This document shows, piece by piece, positions 1 through 8,837 of a DNA stretch of 64,000 bases. The notes beneath the pieces are model-generated. The model was given only the letters and a program-made list of their open reading frames with translations, was not told where the DNA came from and ran no database searches. The DNA is from JAHJQQ01 sp964458835 (lineage in GTDB: Bacteria; Pseudomonadota; Gammaproteobacteria; Thiohalobacterales; Thiohalobacteraceae): the NCBI GenBank assembly GCA_964458835.1, contig CAYWKV010000001.1:50159-114158 (forward strand), in the 5' to 3' direction. Made by a program: the position numbers and the translations under genes. Positions within the stretch are counted from its first letter, which is position 1. Every line of letters begins with the position of its first letter.

Positions 1-657
1 CTTGGGGTTCTTCTGCGCTTCGCCCCCGATGGGCGCGTCCAGGCCCGATAACAGTGTTGCCTCCATAAAAGAGGGTGGCAAATGGATCGCGGTTTTTTTT
101 TGAGCCGTGACTGTTGTCTCTGCTTCCTTACCCTCGACCCGTCCGATTCCTCCGATGACCTCGATGGCCTGAGCCTGTTGAGGCCCATTGGGCATACCCG
201 TTGCGGCACTTGTTCGAACCATCGACCCAGCCGTCGACATCTGAGGCGGTGGCGGTGGCGGTGGGATCTGCACGGCACCTTCCTGAAGGTTGGGCATGAG
301 TGACGCCGGGTTATTCGGATCCGGCGCCTTTTTGTTTTCTACCATCGACAGGGCTTTCTTCAGATCCTCGGCGACCTGCTTCATCTCCTTGCGTGATTCC
401 GTCAGCTCATTGGACTTGCTTTCCAGCTCTGCCTGTAGCCTGTCATAGAGATCCCGTTCGAGGGTGTCGCTGTCGAGTAACAGGGAGTCTGTATCCTTTT
501 TCTCAGCGACTTCTGCCCGTCGTGCCCTTGCCTCATCGGCCTTGCCGCCCACTGCCAGGTACCCGCCCAGCAGAATGCCTGCCACGATCAGCGCAACGAC
601 GATACCGCGGCGCTCATTCGCGCTGCGCGTCTCCCAGTAGTCCTTAAGCTTCTGCAT
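1..657 (-). CDS. traB: TraB, F-type secretion outer-ring/scaffold protein (3' end cut by window edge)
   Basis: The 219 visible residues are the N-terminal part of a TraB/VirB10-type scaffold, which spans inner membrane to outer membrane in the transfer channel. One membrane helix lies at about residues 19-38, then a charged coiled coil at about 60-107, then a run of prolines near 130. Close to the edge comes LPPSFMEATLLSGLDAP (about 193-209), the start of the conserved TraB beta-barrel domain. The ATG at 657 follows a GAGGAG ribosome site and lies 12 bp after traK. The order traK-traB matches F-like systems. The rest of the gene is outside the window. Confidence 0.9.
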   Translation of the reverse strand, partial: MQKLKDYWETRSANERRGIVVALIVAGILLGGYLAVGGKADEARARRAEVAEKKDTDSLLLDSDTLERDLYDRLQAELESKSNELTESRKEMKQVAEDLKKALSMVENKKAPDPNNPASLMPNLQEGAVQIPPPPPPPQMSTAGSMVRTSAATGMPNGPQQAQAIEVIGGIGRVEGKEAETTVTAQKKTAIHLPPSFMEATLLSGLDAPIGGEAQKNPK

Positions 658-669
658 TTGAGTTGCTCC

Positions 670-1407
670 TCACTGCGCCCGGCGCTCGACCACAAACACG
701 CGTACACGATCACCGGCGCGTATTTCGCCGTTTTCACTGTCTACTGACACACCGGCAATATGCTCACCGAAAACCGGTTGTAAGAAATCGGCCTCTGCAA
801 TGCGCGTGACTGCATTAGCAGTGAACTGGTATACCTTCAGGCGCAGACCGACACCTTCAATCTCCACTTCCTTGATTTCATCGACAAACCCATGCCCCAG
901 GGCACCGACTGGCTCAGCCTTCTCATGGACCGTGAACGACTCTGGGTAGTCGTCTCTATAGGCGTGCTCCAACACATAGAGCACCTTCTTCTCGAACGGC
1001 ATGCCTGTCATCAGGGCCAGGTTCTTCTTGGCGTCGCCAGCACCCGTCTTCAGACGGACACTCTGCGAGGGTACGGGCTTCAATTCGCCAATCATGGAGA
1101 AGACCTCGCCATTGCATACCACGAACAGATCGACGTCTTCCTGGGCGAGAAGCACGGCATCGTCTCCGGGACGCTTCTGCCTTTGCAGCTTCACGAATAC
1201 ATTGGCTCCGACCGTCTCGGCTACCACGCCCTTCTCGGACGAGAAGAAGACATCGTCGACCCGGCCGGCTTCGCACACGACACGGTTGACGTCGCGATTA
1301 CTCAACAGCACCTTCGTGCTCCGTTCAGGCGTAATGGTGGTATCTGCTACGGCTCCGCCGGATGCAATCAGCATCGCTATGCCGAGTGTGAGGATTGCCC
1401 TATTCAT
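670..1407 (-). CDS. traK: TraK, secretin-like outer-membrane protein of the transfer apparatus
   Basis: A 245-residue protein of the TraK/VirB9-like group, which forms the outer-membrane ring with TraV and TraB. A signal peptide covers about residues 1-22 and ends near GGAVADT. The mature part is beta-rich, as expected for the secretin-like fold. The open frame extends upstream to 1503, but the ATG at 1407 gives the signal peptide directly and overlaps the traE stop by 8 bp, with GAGGAG upstream. The function follows from family and position between traE and traB. Confidence 0.9.
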   Translation of the reverse strand: MNRAILTLGIAMLIASGGAVADTTITPERSTKVLLSNRDVNRVVCEAGRVDDVFFSSEKGVVAETVGANVFVKLQRQKRPGDDAVLLAQEDVDLFVVCNGEVFSMIGELKPVPSQSVRLKTGAGDAKKNLALMTGMPFEKKVLYVLEHAYRDDYPESFTVHEKAEPVGALGHGFVDEIKEVEIEGVGLRLKVYQFTANAVTRIAEADFLQPVFGEHIAGVSVDSENGEIRAGDRVRVFVVERRAQ

Positions 1408-2014
1408 CCATCTGCTCCTCGATGATGGTGAGATCCGTTGTCGTGCCCTTTTCCTGTTGGTTGGGTCGTTCGGTCTCAATTTTTTCAATCCAGAACCTTC
1501 CATGGGTAATTCTGTAGCCCAAGCGGATGGTCGCGCGGGTCTGTTCCAGCTGGGTTCCCAAGCGTCGGACCGTGAACCCCTTGACTTCTATCAGTCCGGC
1601 TTTTGGCGTCTGGATATCCTCGATGAAATAGGTACGGCTGATTCGCTTGATCTTCTCGATGCGCTCTGCGATTTCGAGCCAGCGGCGCCTTTCACCTTCA
1701 ATAGCCTCCGGCGCGAAGAGGAACATGAGCTCCTCGAACTGCGGGCGGGCGTTTTGCGCTGTGTACGTGAACCCTAAATTGGTGATGTACCTTGCCATGG
1801 CGCGCAGATACTCAGGCGACGCCGTGTGGTCTCCGACCTCCATTGGCCCGGTGACGGTGAGAGGTACGAGCGTCGTCATGCGCGAGTCGCGCTCTTTGGC
1901 AAGCTGATACGACAACAGGCCGGCTGCCAATACCAAAGCGCCGACGGTTACCAACAGGAGGCGATTCGCCACATAGACATTGGACGATGCCGCAAGAAAG
2001 CGTTCGAAAAGCAT
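1400..2014 (-). CDS. traE: TraE, inner-membrane component of the transfer channel
   Basis: A 204-residue VirB8-class protein with one N-terminal membrane helix (about residues 18-38) and a periplasmic domain with the family feature of a short acidic C-terminus. F TraE is of similar size (about 190 residues). The reading frame continues upstream to 2068, but the ATG at 2014 has a GGGAG ribosome site and lies 4 bp after the traL stop. It sits between traL and traK and overlaps traK, which supports co-translation. Confidence 0.88.
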   Translation of the reverse strand: MLFERFLAASSNVYVANRLLLVTVGALVLAAGLLSYQLAKERDSRMTTLVPLTVTGPMEVGDHTASPEYLRAMARYITNLGFTYTAQNARPQFEELMFLFAPEAIEGERRRWLEIAERIEKIKRISRTYFIEDIQTPKAGLIEVKGFTVRRLGTQLEQTRATIRLGYRITHGRFWIEKIETERPNQQEKGTTTDLTIIEEQMDE

Positions 2015-2018
2015 GCGA

Positions 2019-2285
2019 CTACTCCCGGAACCGTGTGCAGAAGGCGTGGGGATAGCCGTGGAATCCAAAAAAACCGGCTCGGTACTGGCTGTGCAGCATG
2101 TAACCGCGCGCGCGGGATCTCTTGAGGCGTATGTACAGATATGGCACGACGAACAATGCCAACCAGAACCACCCGCTGAGGATCATGCCGATTGCATAAC
2201 CGATCGCGGCTGCGACCCATTCGTCCTGCTCGAACCAGAGCAGCTGCAGCGGTCGATGCAAGTAGTTGGGGACCTTGTAGATCAT
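2019..2285 (-). CDS. traL: TraL, small inner-membrane transfer protein
   Basis: An 88-residue VirB3/TraL-like protein. A conserved N-terminal stretch (about residues 8-22, HRPLQLLWFEQDEW) is followed by a long hydrophobic region at about 24-52 that fits one or two membrane helices, and a basic cytoplasmic tail. The start has AGGGG upstream. In F-type systems TraL helps pilus assembly at the inner membrane. It lies between traA and traE, in F order. Confidence 0.85.
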   Translation of the reverse strand: MIYKVPNYLHRPLQLLWFEQDEWVAAAIGYAIGMILSGWFWLALFVVPYLYIRLKRSRARGYMLHSQYRAGFFGFHGYPHAFCTRFRE

Positions 2286-2359
2286 GTCTTACCCCTGTCA
2301 CGGACGCCCTTCCCACTGAGTCCTCGGCGCGTGGGGCGTTGACGCGCGCCGTTGGGTCG

Positions 2360-2383
2360 GTAGCCCCGGTAACCCGGGGCTAC
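2360..2383 (-). promoter_or_regulatory. Stem-loop between traA and traL
   Basis: Perfect 10-bp arms (GTAGCCCCGG and CCGGGGCTAC) surround a 4-nt loop in the 129-bp gap after traA. There is no T tract, so it is more likely an mRNA-stabilising or partial-termination hairpin that raises pilin output over downstream genes than a full terminator. That role is inferred from its position. Confidence 0.6.
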
Positions 2384-2414
2384 TTACCCTCACCAGAGCC
2401 CGAGTACCGGGCGA

Positions 2415-2708
2415 TTACAGAACGTAGCCGATGGCGTTGAGAATGTTCTCCGCATTCCAGAACACGATCGCCGCCGCGAGCGAAAGGACGCCCATCGCCG
2501 CCGAACGGAACAGGAAGAAGATGCCCATTGCCACGAGACCGATGGAAATCACGTAACCGATTTCGCCGTTCAGCACGTTGGTGACCAGGCCGGTATACAG
2601 TGCGTTGCCCGCACCGGTGGCGAACGTCACCGCAGAGGCGGCGCCGGCAAACAACATCATCATGAATGCCGTCAAGGCGCCAGTACCCATCTTCAGAAGG
2701 TTCTTCAT
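2415..2708 (-). CDS. traA: TraA-like propilin of the conjugative pilus
   Basis: A 97-residue hydrophobic protein. The first 26 residues look like a leader ending in GAASA, leaving a mature part of about 71 residues with two membrane helices (about residues 47-68 and 73-90), the layout of F-type pilin. The start overlaps the dsbC stop by 4 bp (ATGA). Its place directly before traL-traE-traK-traB matches the F transfer operon rather than SXT, where I recall traA lying after traV. Confidence 0.82.
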   Translation of the reverse strand: MKNLLKMGTGALTAFMMMLFAGAASAVTFATGAGNALYTGLVTNVLNGEIGYVISIGLVAMGIFFLFRSAAMGVLSLAAAIVFWNAENILNAIGYVL

Positions 2709-3472
2709 TGCTTCGACTCCTTTGCTTGATTGAGCAGATTGTTGATCCGGGCGGGTTGAAATCCGGCCACAACTTGTCCGTTGATGACCAGTGATGGGGT
2801 GCCCGATAGCCCCAACCTCTGTGCGTACTGACGGTGGTGTGTCAGACGGGTGTGTCCCGTCTCACACCCCACGAGCTTGTCAGTCGCATCCGCTCGCTCA
2901 TACATACCTTCCAGAGTCTTGATCGGGTCCTTGGCACACAGTACGTGTTCCGCTTTTTTCGCGGCCAGCGGATGCAATGCATCCTGAGGCACGAAGAACA
3001 CATACCGCGTGAGGTCCGACCGGGTTTTTGCCAATTCATGCCATTGGCGGCAATACGGACAATCTGGATCCACGAACTCGATCACCTTGATCGGCCCATC
3101 GCCCACCTTGACCGCCTCATCCAGGACAAGTGCATCGACCCGCCCTTTCATCAATTCGCCCAGGCGTTCAGCAGAGATGCTGCGTCCTGTCGCGTCGTAG
3201 ATTTCTCCGAAGAAGAGCCATTTCTTATCCGGCCAGAAGTACAGGAGTCGGCCGCCGGTCAGTACTTCGTACATCCCAGGTACTTCCGAAGGCCCAAGGA
3301 ACTCCGGCACAGTGTTGGTGAAAGTCAGTTTGAACTGCGCCTCGGCCGCGGCACGCATCTCGTCTGCTCTCGACAGCGCGTCTCCGGATACAGGTACACC
3401 ATTGTCTGCTCCCAGACTGATGTGCGAGATCAGCGCCGCTAGACATGTCACTGCTACCGCTATCGCCTTCAT
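2705..3472 (-). CDS. dsbC: DsbC-like periplasmic disulfide isomerase
   Basis: A 255-residue thiol isomerase with a signal peptide (about residues 1-22), an N-terminal dimerisation part, and a thioredoxin-fold domain whose active site is DPDCPYCRQW (about 131-140). The cis-proline loop is probably near SGTPSLVING. Such proteins fold cysteine-rich transfer proteins in the periplasm and are common in F-type and SXT/IncA-C operons. The open frame runs up to 3661, but the ATG at 3472 starts the signal peptide and follows a GAGGGAG ribosome site. Confidence 0.9.
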   Translation of the reverse strand: MKAIAVAVTCLAALISHISLGADNGVPVSGDALSRADEMRAAAEAQFKLTFTNTVPEFLGPSEVPGMYEVLTGGRLLYFWPDKKWLFFGEIYDATGRSISAERLGELMKGRVDALVLDEAVKVGDGPIKVIEFVDPDCPYCRQWHELAKTRSDLTRYVFFVPQDALHPLAAKKAEHVLCAKDPIKTLEGMYERADATDKLVGCETGHTRLTHHRQYAQRLGLSGTPSLVINGQVVAGFQPARINNLLNQAKESKQ

Positions 3473-3479
3473 TACTCCC

Positions 3480-4007
3480 TCACTGTGCCTTGATGACGAC
3501 GCGACGGTTACGCTGGTGGCACTCCGGTGCCTGTTCGCGACACAGCGGGTATCGTTCCCCGCCGACCCATACCGTAACCACACTGGCGGGAGATGCCGCG
3601 CGCGCCAGTTCTGCGACCACATCCGCACGTGCGGCTGCCAGGCGATTGTTTGCCTCCGCACTCCCCTGGATGTCGGTGTGACCCTCGATGGTTATCGCCG
3701 GGTAAGCGCGGGCGAGCGCCTCGATCGCTTGCCGGTCTTTATCCGTGACCGCGACACCGCTCAGGGGGTACTGGATCACCAGGCGAACCGGTAGTTCAGG
3801 CCGGTCCGTCTGCGTGGACGCCACGTGAACCCCGCGCAAGACTTCAACTGTCGCCTCTGCTCGCATCGCAGATACGCCTGTTGTGTCCAGCGGATGTAGT
3901 TCAGCGGTTTGCTGCGTATCCCGAGGTACGATGTACCAACCCTGTGGCTCCTGGACCACGGTCTGGGTACCGACAAGCAGGGTGGCTAGTACGAGCAATT
4001 CGTTCAT
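3480..4007 (-). CDS. OmpA-family peptidoglycan-binding protein
   Basis: A 175-residue protein with a short hydrophobic N-terminus that may act as an export signal, and a C-terminal OmpA domain (about residues 85-173). The domain shows the family motif TIEGHTDIQG followed by NNRLAAARADVV and a final NRRVVI. It probably anchors the transfer apparatus to the cell wall. It ends 7 bp before dsbC, so both are likely co-transcribed. A cysteine pair in the C-terminal half (CREQAPEC) may be a substrate for DsbC. Confidence 0.75.
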   Translation of the reverse strand: MNELLVLATLLVGTQTVVQEPQGWYIVPRDTQQTAELHPLDTTGVSAMRAEATVEVLRGVHVASTQTDRPELPVRLVIQYPLSGVAVTDKDRQAIEALARAYPAITIEGHTDIQGSAEANNRLAAARADVVAELARAASPASVVTVWVGGERYPLCREQAPECHQRNRRVVIKAQ

Positions 4008-4126
4008 GGGAACGAAGCGTACTGGCCGTGTGGTGGCTTAAAAAAGGTGCCGAACAGCCTGATTGTGGTTCTTTGCGGGATATTTTCGCGGTATCGGGTG
4101 GGACGCTACGACATCGTATCGACGAC

Positions 4127-4708
4127 CTAAATCCGGTAGTGCAGATTGGCCGCAATTGTCCGAATGGCTAGTGCCATGGCCGATACCCACAAGAATATGA
4201 TCCAGGGGTGCACTGGAAGCGGGACGACAACATAGATCAGTGGAAATAAGAAGATCGCATGTGCAAGATGAAATCCCAAATTGAAGCGTACCGGGTTGAC
4301 GTATTCGTCACCACATTTGCGCTTTTGGCGGACAACAAACCCGTCTACCAGCGACGCCAGCAACAATGGTCCCAGCAGAAACAGCCAAACAACAAGCAGT
4401 GACACTCTTTGGAAGAATTGAAACAACAACCATCGCCCTGTTTCACCTCGGTCCTGCATCCAGCGACTCGGTTGTGCTGCAGTGGATTTCCGCTTGAGGA
4501 GATATCGGTCGGTCAATGCCACCCAGCTCTGTGCGCGACTCGTGACTTCGGCAGTCAGACTCGTCCCAATGGCTCTCACAATCATATCGTTCTCGCCCTT
4601 GACCGTTCTTGCTATCCATTGTGGCGATGCCAACAGCCAAAGCAACAGCGCACCACTTACTGATAACAGCAACACGGTCGATAGCCAGCTTTCGCTCTTG
4701 GATTCCAT
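4127..4708 (-). CDS. DUF4400-like inner-membrane protein of conjugative elements
   Basis: A 193-residue membrane protein with likely helices at about residues 9-28, 96-120 and 145-185 and a soluble loop of about 55 residues after the first. Its size, topology and place after the coupling-protein gene fit DUF4400 membrane proteins of integrative elements and IncA/C-like plasmids. I assign the family from layout, not a firm motif match. The 119 bp between it and the OmpA-like gene holds nothing I can name. Confidence 0.5.
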   Translation of the reverse strand: MESKSESWLSTVLLLSVSGALLLWLLASPQWIARTVKGENDMIVRAIGTSLTAEVTSRAQSWVALTDRYLLKRKSTAAQPSRWMQDRGETGRWLLFQFFQRVSLLVVWLFLLGPLLLASLVDGFVVRQKRKCGDEYVNPVRFNLGFHLAHAIFLFPLIYVVVPLPVHPWIIFLWVSAMALAIRTIAANLHYRI

Positions 4709-4711
4709 GAT

Positions 4712-5293
4712 CTAACGGCCGATTACGAAGTCCATTCTGTCCCATAGCGGATACAGTGCCTCACGGGTGAGGGCAAGGTGACGCACGAGAACAAGCATGC
4801 GGTAGTCGATTGGCAGAATGTGTCCCATCCGGCCTGGTGCATGTCTCTGATGCAGTCGTGGCCGTTGATGAGTACGTGCCCACCATGTCGAGATCCCCTC
4901 CCAGCAGGGATCCCAGATTGACGTTCCTGAGGTGCCCTGCTCCACGTAAACCGTGCTGCGCAGACACAATGGCAGGTCCGCAATCAGACCGCGCACGAAA
5001 AACGCAAGCCGGTACGCAGGATCTGCTGTTTGTCCTGTCCCATACTCCCATTCGGCCAACGCCCTTATCAGGCAGCTCCCTAAAAGGGGCCGTCCGCAAA
5101 GCGGATCAGGCACGAAGTCCGTAAGATAGCTCGCTATCTGCATGGCCACAGAGCGTGCTTGTGGATGTTCCTCAACGAGATATCCCCATGTATGACCGAG
5201 ACCCCAGTGATTTAGCTGTCGAGTCAGGACTCGTTCTATGGACGGTGGTGTCTCAGTAGGACCAATAAGAATGACGCTCGTCGTTTCGGTCAT
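4712..5293 (-). CDS. Conserved transfer-region protein of unknown function
   Basis: A 193-residue soluble-looking protein, rich in arginine and tryptophan, with no domain I recognise. It ends 3 bp before the DUF4400-like gene and starts 24 bp after the traD stop, so it is part of the transfer operon. The ATG at 5293 has GGGA at a usable distance. A GTG at 5311 and an ATG at 5305 are alternatives. In related elements a small gene of unknown role also follows traD. Confidence 0.6.
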   Translation of the reverse strand: MTETTSVILIGPTETPPSIERVLTRQLNHWGLGHTWGYLVEEHPQARSVAMQIASYLTDFVPDPLCGRPLLGSCLIRALAEWEYGTGQTADPAYRLAFFVRGLIADLPLCLRSTVYVEQGTSGTSIWDPCWEGISTWWARTHQRPRLHQRHAPGRMGHILPIDYRMLVLVRHLALTREALYPLWDRMDFVIGR

Positions 5294-5317
5294 ATGTCGA
5301 TGCATTCCCACGAGCTT

Positions 5318-7171
5318 TTACGACTCCATCATGACGACCGGAATACGGCCTTTGACTGCTGGCCGGCCTGGGAAACGTGCGATGTATTCCAGATCCGGCA
5401 TCATTCCCAGCATTTTGGGCGGCACCAAGTATTCCTGCAGATCAGTATGCTTTATTCCGTAAGAGGCATGATAGTTCGTGACGTCCCGGTCTCCAGCGAC
5501 CGGATTCACCGAGAACTGTTCCTGCGCGGACTGGAGTATCGTCTTGTCGAACTTCTCAACAATGTATTCAATCGTCACATCGTCTGTAGACCGTCCCGCG
5601 ATCAAACTGTTGGCATTACCAAGGAGTTGTCGGGCCGGCGCTTCCGAACCGTATTTTGCAATAAAGTCCGGTACAGTCTGCGTGAAGAAGAAACAGAGCA
5701 GGCCCGCGCCACGTCCTTTATTGAGAATCGACACCAGCGGTGGATTGACCACCTCATTGGCTTCGTCCAGCAATAGAATGACCTTTGGTTCGAGCTCATT
5801 ACGGACAAACCGTTCGCCGAGCACCGCAGCCAGATCTGCAAGCAGAAGGCTGCCGATTGCGGCACTGACGGTCGCGTCTGGCATGGAGTGTAAGCCGACA
5901 TACAGAACCTGGCCGGTGCGGACAATTCGACCAAGATCCAGGATAGGCCGCTCGTCTGACGCATCGTTATAGTCCGGTGACAGCAATGCGCCAAGCTCGT
6001 CGGATGTCAGCATTGATAGGATCGGTAGCAGAGTTGATATCATCTTGGTGAAATGCGCAGAATCATGCTCATACATAGTGAGAAGACCATCGACCGCGAG
6101 GGATGGTGTCGTCTCTTGGAACTCACGCTTGTAGCAGAGGATCGCCGCGACCGTTTCAATCGGTGTGGTTGCTGCGCGCCCGCGGACCTTCTTTGCATCG
6201 GCGTGATGACGCTGTATCTGCGCATGCGCATCATGGCCTTTGGATTCAAGGAAAGCCTCGATAACACGACGGATCAGCGAGTCAGGCCCACCCTCGAGAT
6301 AGCGACGGATCGAGATCAACTGCGGCCGCGCACCGACCTCAAGCATGCCCTGGATGATGTTGTTGATGGCCTGCCAGCCAAAGGCCTTGAAAGGCGCGCT
6401 CTCCGCCGATCCACCCATCATCTCAGCAACGCGGCTTGCCCCCTCCGTAGTCGTGGACCAGTTCTTCAGCAGATCCAGCCTGACCGAACGCTTCGCAAAC
6501 GCCGGATGAAGATAGTTGAACTCATTCTCGCGTCCAGCGGCCTTGCACGCCCATTTCAATATCTGTAATAGCTCTGGGTCACCCTTCGGATCTAGCACAA
6601 TGACGCACTGCTTGGGGTCACGTAGCACAGCCTGAAGGGCGAGCAATGATAGTAGACGGGTCTTTATCGCACCGGTTGTGGCCGGTATAAAGGCGTGACC
6701 GGCCATGTCGCTCGTCTTTATGTATACGTCGTGCTCCTCAGGTTCCACACCGTGCACCAGCGGCGATCCCTTCGAGGGACCTTTACGGCGAAGCCACCGC
6801 ATCCACGGCGAAATCAACCTCTCAGTTCCGATTTTCTCGAGATCGTAGAGCCGTTGTCTGTGCGACGTGGACCAATCGAACCCGTACCCAAGCCAGAACT
6901 CATCCGGGTGTCCGCGCATCTTGGACTGCACCACTGCCGGAGTCACGACGCTGACCGGTTCTCCAAGCAGGGCAAGGCGTGCTTTCCAGATATCAAGTGC
7001 CTGGAAACCACGGTATATCCCATAGCCTGCCGTCGCGGCTGTGAGCAATGCACTCAGACTCGCAAGGAATGCGGAACCACCCAAGTGCAATGTCCACCCG
7101 GCAGCTGCAAGCCATGCCGCAGATGAATACGCCTCGTAGGCGTTGCGCCACTTTCGGTCATTGGCCATCAT
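5318..7171 (-). CDS. traD: TraD-like type IV coupling protein with a degenerate P-loop
   Basis: A 617-residue protein of the SXT/IncA-C TraD type, which normally powers DNA delivery from relaxosome to channel. Two weak membrane helices lie in the first 60 residues. The nucleotide domain has CVIVLDPKGD (about 189-198), the Walker B strand VILLLDEANE (about 460-470) and FFFTQTVPDF (about 490-500). The Walker A position reads ATTGAIKT (164-171), lacking both glycines of GxxxxGKT but keeping K and T. It overlaps traI by 14 bp. A second ATG at 7168 fits the GAGAGG ribosome site slightly better. Confidence 0.85.
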   Translation of the reverse strand: MMANDRKWRNAYEAYSSAAWLAAAGWTLHLGGSAFLASLSALLTAATAGYGIYRGFQALDIWKARLALLGEPVSVVTPAVVQSKMRGHPDEFWLGYGFDWSTSHRQRLYDLEKIGTERLISPWMRWLRRKGPSKGSPLVHGVEPEEHDVYIKTSDMAGHAFIPATTGAIKTRLLSLLALQAVLRDPKQCVIVLDPKGDPELLQILKWACKAAGRENEFNYLHPAFAKRSVRLDLLKNWSTTTEGASRVAEMMGGSAESAPFKAFGWQAINNIIQGMLEVGARPQLISIRRYLEGGPDSLIRRVIEAFLESKGHDAHAQIQRHHADAKKVRGRAATTPIETVAAILCYKREFQETTPSLAVDGLLTMYEHDSAHFTKMISTLLPILSMLTSDELGALLSPDYNDASDERPILDLGRIVRTGQVLYVGLHSMPDATVSAAIGSLLLADLAAVLGERFVRNELEPKVILLLDEANEVVNPPLVSILNKGRGAGLLCFFFTQTVPDFIAKYGSEAPARQLLGNANSLIAGRSTDDVTIEYIVEKFDKTILQSAQEQFSVNPVAGDRDVTNYHASYGIKHTDLQEYLVPPKMLGMMPDLEYIARFPGRPAVKGRIPVVMMES

Positions 7172-8789
7172 CGGCCTCTCTGAGGAGCTGCCGCGGTATC
7201 ACCAAGGCCGTCACGTACCGACCTTCATAGGCCAGTTCATGTAACCAGGGGACATCCTTTTCTGATCCTTCTACCAAGCCTCCGACGTCCTTGAGAGCGC
7301 GCATGAACCCTTGAGGTGACGCACCTACGGCCCGTGCTGCATCCGGATATTTGAGTGCGCGTCCCTGTCCACACCACCATGATAGCTGCGGGTCATTCAG
7401 GTCGAGAATTCGTTTCAGCGTCTCCCCTGCCTCACGCAACAAGGCTGGGGCCCTCAAAGCGAGGCGCGTCGCGGGTTTGTGTATCGCAGGCACACCCTGT
7501 GTCTCCTGCATCTGACGAGCCGCATGGGCGTCTTGTTCTCCTGAGAGGCTGACATCGGAGCAGGTACTTACCGCATTGTCTTCCGTCGCTGGCACATCTG
7601 ACAGAATGTCCCGGTCTATCTCCATCGTGTTGTCTTCTGTGGTTCCATGATTACCTTCCTCTGCGTAATACACTGCGTCCACCGGTGTACAGGTGTAGTA
7701 GAGTCCCAGACTTCGCACATCGATCAGCCGGAGGGCGGGTTGCACCACACCCGATATACCCCTCATATCGATTACCAGCTCGTGCACGACGTCACCCTTT
7801 TCAGTGGGCACGATGATCTCTGCCTCCAAGAGCAAACGCGCGATCAACGCCGGATCTTCGGGTATTCCCATCATCCGCTGCGTTGATGCCCATGTAAGGA
7901 TGCTACGCACTGCCGTCGGCCAAACGATAAATACCCCGAGATTGGTTATCCGCAGTGGCGAGTCGGATACGTTGGGCCTCCAGTTAGCTGCGGCACCCCG
8001 GAGCGCATCGATCACATGCTGGGTGAGGTTGTCAGCGGCTTGGCCTCTCACCGTACCGACCACATTCGTCACATCCTCCTGTATCGCTGTTGAGAATGCC
8101 CAATGTACGACGTCATAGAGCCGGTCACCCGCCGATGAAACACCCGCCAGAACACTGGTCCATTCATCGACGACTTCCGGATAGTGGGCTGCGATGAAGG
8201 TCAACGCTTCTTCGGGTACCAGGCGGGATGCCATGCATAGACGAACGGCGTCTTCCGTGACAGCCGTCTCTGATACGGCCCGGAATCGAACTTGATATTC
8301 TTGTGAACCCTGACTATCGAGCCAGAATCCTAACGAGGCGACTTGCGGGCGCCAACACCGCCCCTGAATGTGCACCTCGGCGCGTGCAAGCGCACCCAGC
8401 GGATATACGAGACCTGCCAAAAGCGCCGCATATCGCCATGCCCGTTCGGCCAATGACCGGTCCTCTGCATGAAGATGTGCTGATACAACAAACCCGTGGG
8501 CTTTTCGTTGGGAGAGATAGGCCACCCGTAGAGCGAATGCCAGCATCCCACCCGGCTGTCTGTAGTGACCATACAGGCTTGCCGGAAGAGCCTGAACATA
8601 GTCAGCGAGCATTTCGATAACGTTATCGAACATCTCCGGCTGATGTGCCGGGCCGAAATCGATCTCGCGGCGGAGTTGATTGACGAAGGGTTTGAATGCT
8701 TCCAGCAAGCAGGTACCGGGCACGCGAAACCAGCGTCCGTCAACAAAGAAGGCCTTCTTGTTTGCGGAGGGCATGAGTCGCTTGAACAT
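7158..8789 (-). CDS. traI: TraI-like MobH-class relaxase with altered HD metal site
   Basis: A 543-residue protein matching the TraI_2 region of MobH relaxases, which nick DNA at oriT. The family segments are seen in order: LPAS, then GHYRQPGGML (about 74-83), FALRVA, and WRYAALLAGL (about 118-127). MobH proteins usually show HH, GGLL-x-H and LLHDIGK here. In this copy only one H remains and HD is replaced by YP. A middle linker (about 395-450) is acidic, and the C-terminal part resembles the TraI_2 C-terminal domain. The frame is open to 8882, but the ATG at 8789 gives the usual N-terminus. Confidence 0.75.
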   Translation of the reverse strand: MFKRLMPSANKKAFFVDGRWFRVPGTCLLEAFKPFVNQLRREIDFGPAHQPEMFDNVIEMLADYVQALPASLYGHYRQPGGMLAFALRVAYLSQRKAHGFVVSAHLHAEDRSLAERAWRYAALLAGLVYPLGALARAEVHIQGRCWRPQVASLGFWLDSQGSQEYQVRFRAVSETAVTEDAVRLCMASRLVPEEALTFIAAHYPEVVDEWTSVLAGVSSAGDRLYDVVHWAFSTAIQEDVTNVVGTVRGQAADNLTQHVIDALRGAAANWRPNVSDSPLRITNLGVFIVWPTAVRSILTWASTQRMMGIPEDPALIARLLLEAEIIVPTEKGDVVHELVIDMRGISGVVQPALRLIDVRSLGLYYTCTPVDAVYYAEEGNHGTTEDNTMEIDRDILSDVPATEDNAVSTCSDVSLSGEQDAHAARQMQETQGVPAIHKPATRLALRAPALLREAGETLKRILDLNDPQLSWWCGQGRALKYPDAARAVGASPQGFMRALKDVGGLVEGSEKDVPWLHELAYEGRYVTALVIPRQLLREADDGQ

Positions 8790-8837
8790 ACAGCCCAATC
8801 TACGGGGCGATAGAGACACAAAAAAGCGCCAGTTGAC

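Noticed and set aside
82..647. Two plus-strand open frames (82-303, 300-647)
   Set aside because: They are opposite to traB, whose protein has clear family motifs through the same bases.
1001..1777. Long plus-strand frame opposite traK and traE
   Set aside because: Shadow of two genes with signal peptide, membrane helix and correct operon order.
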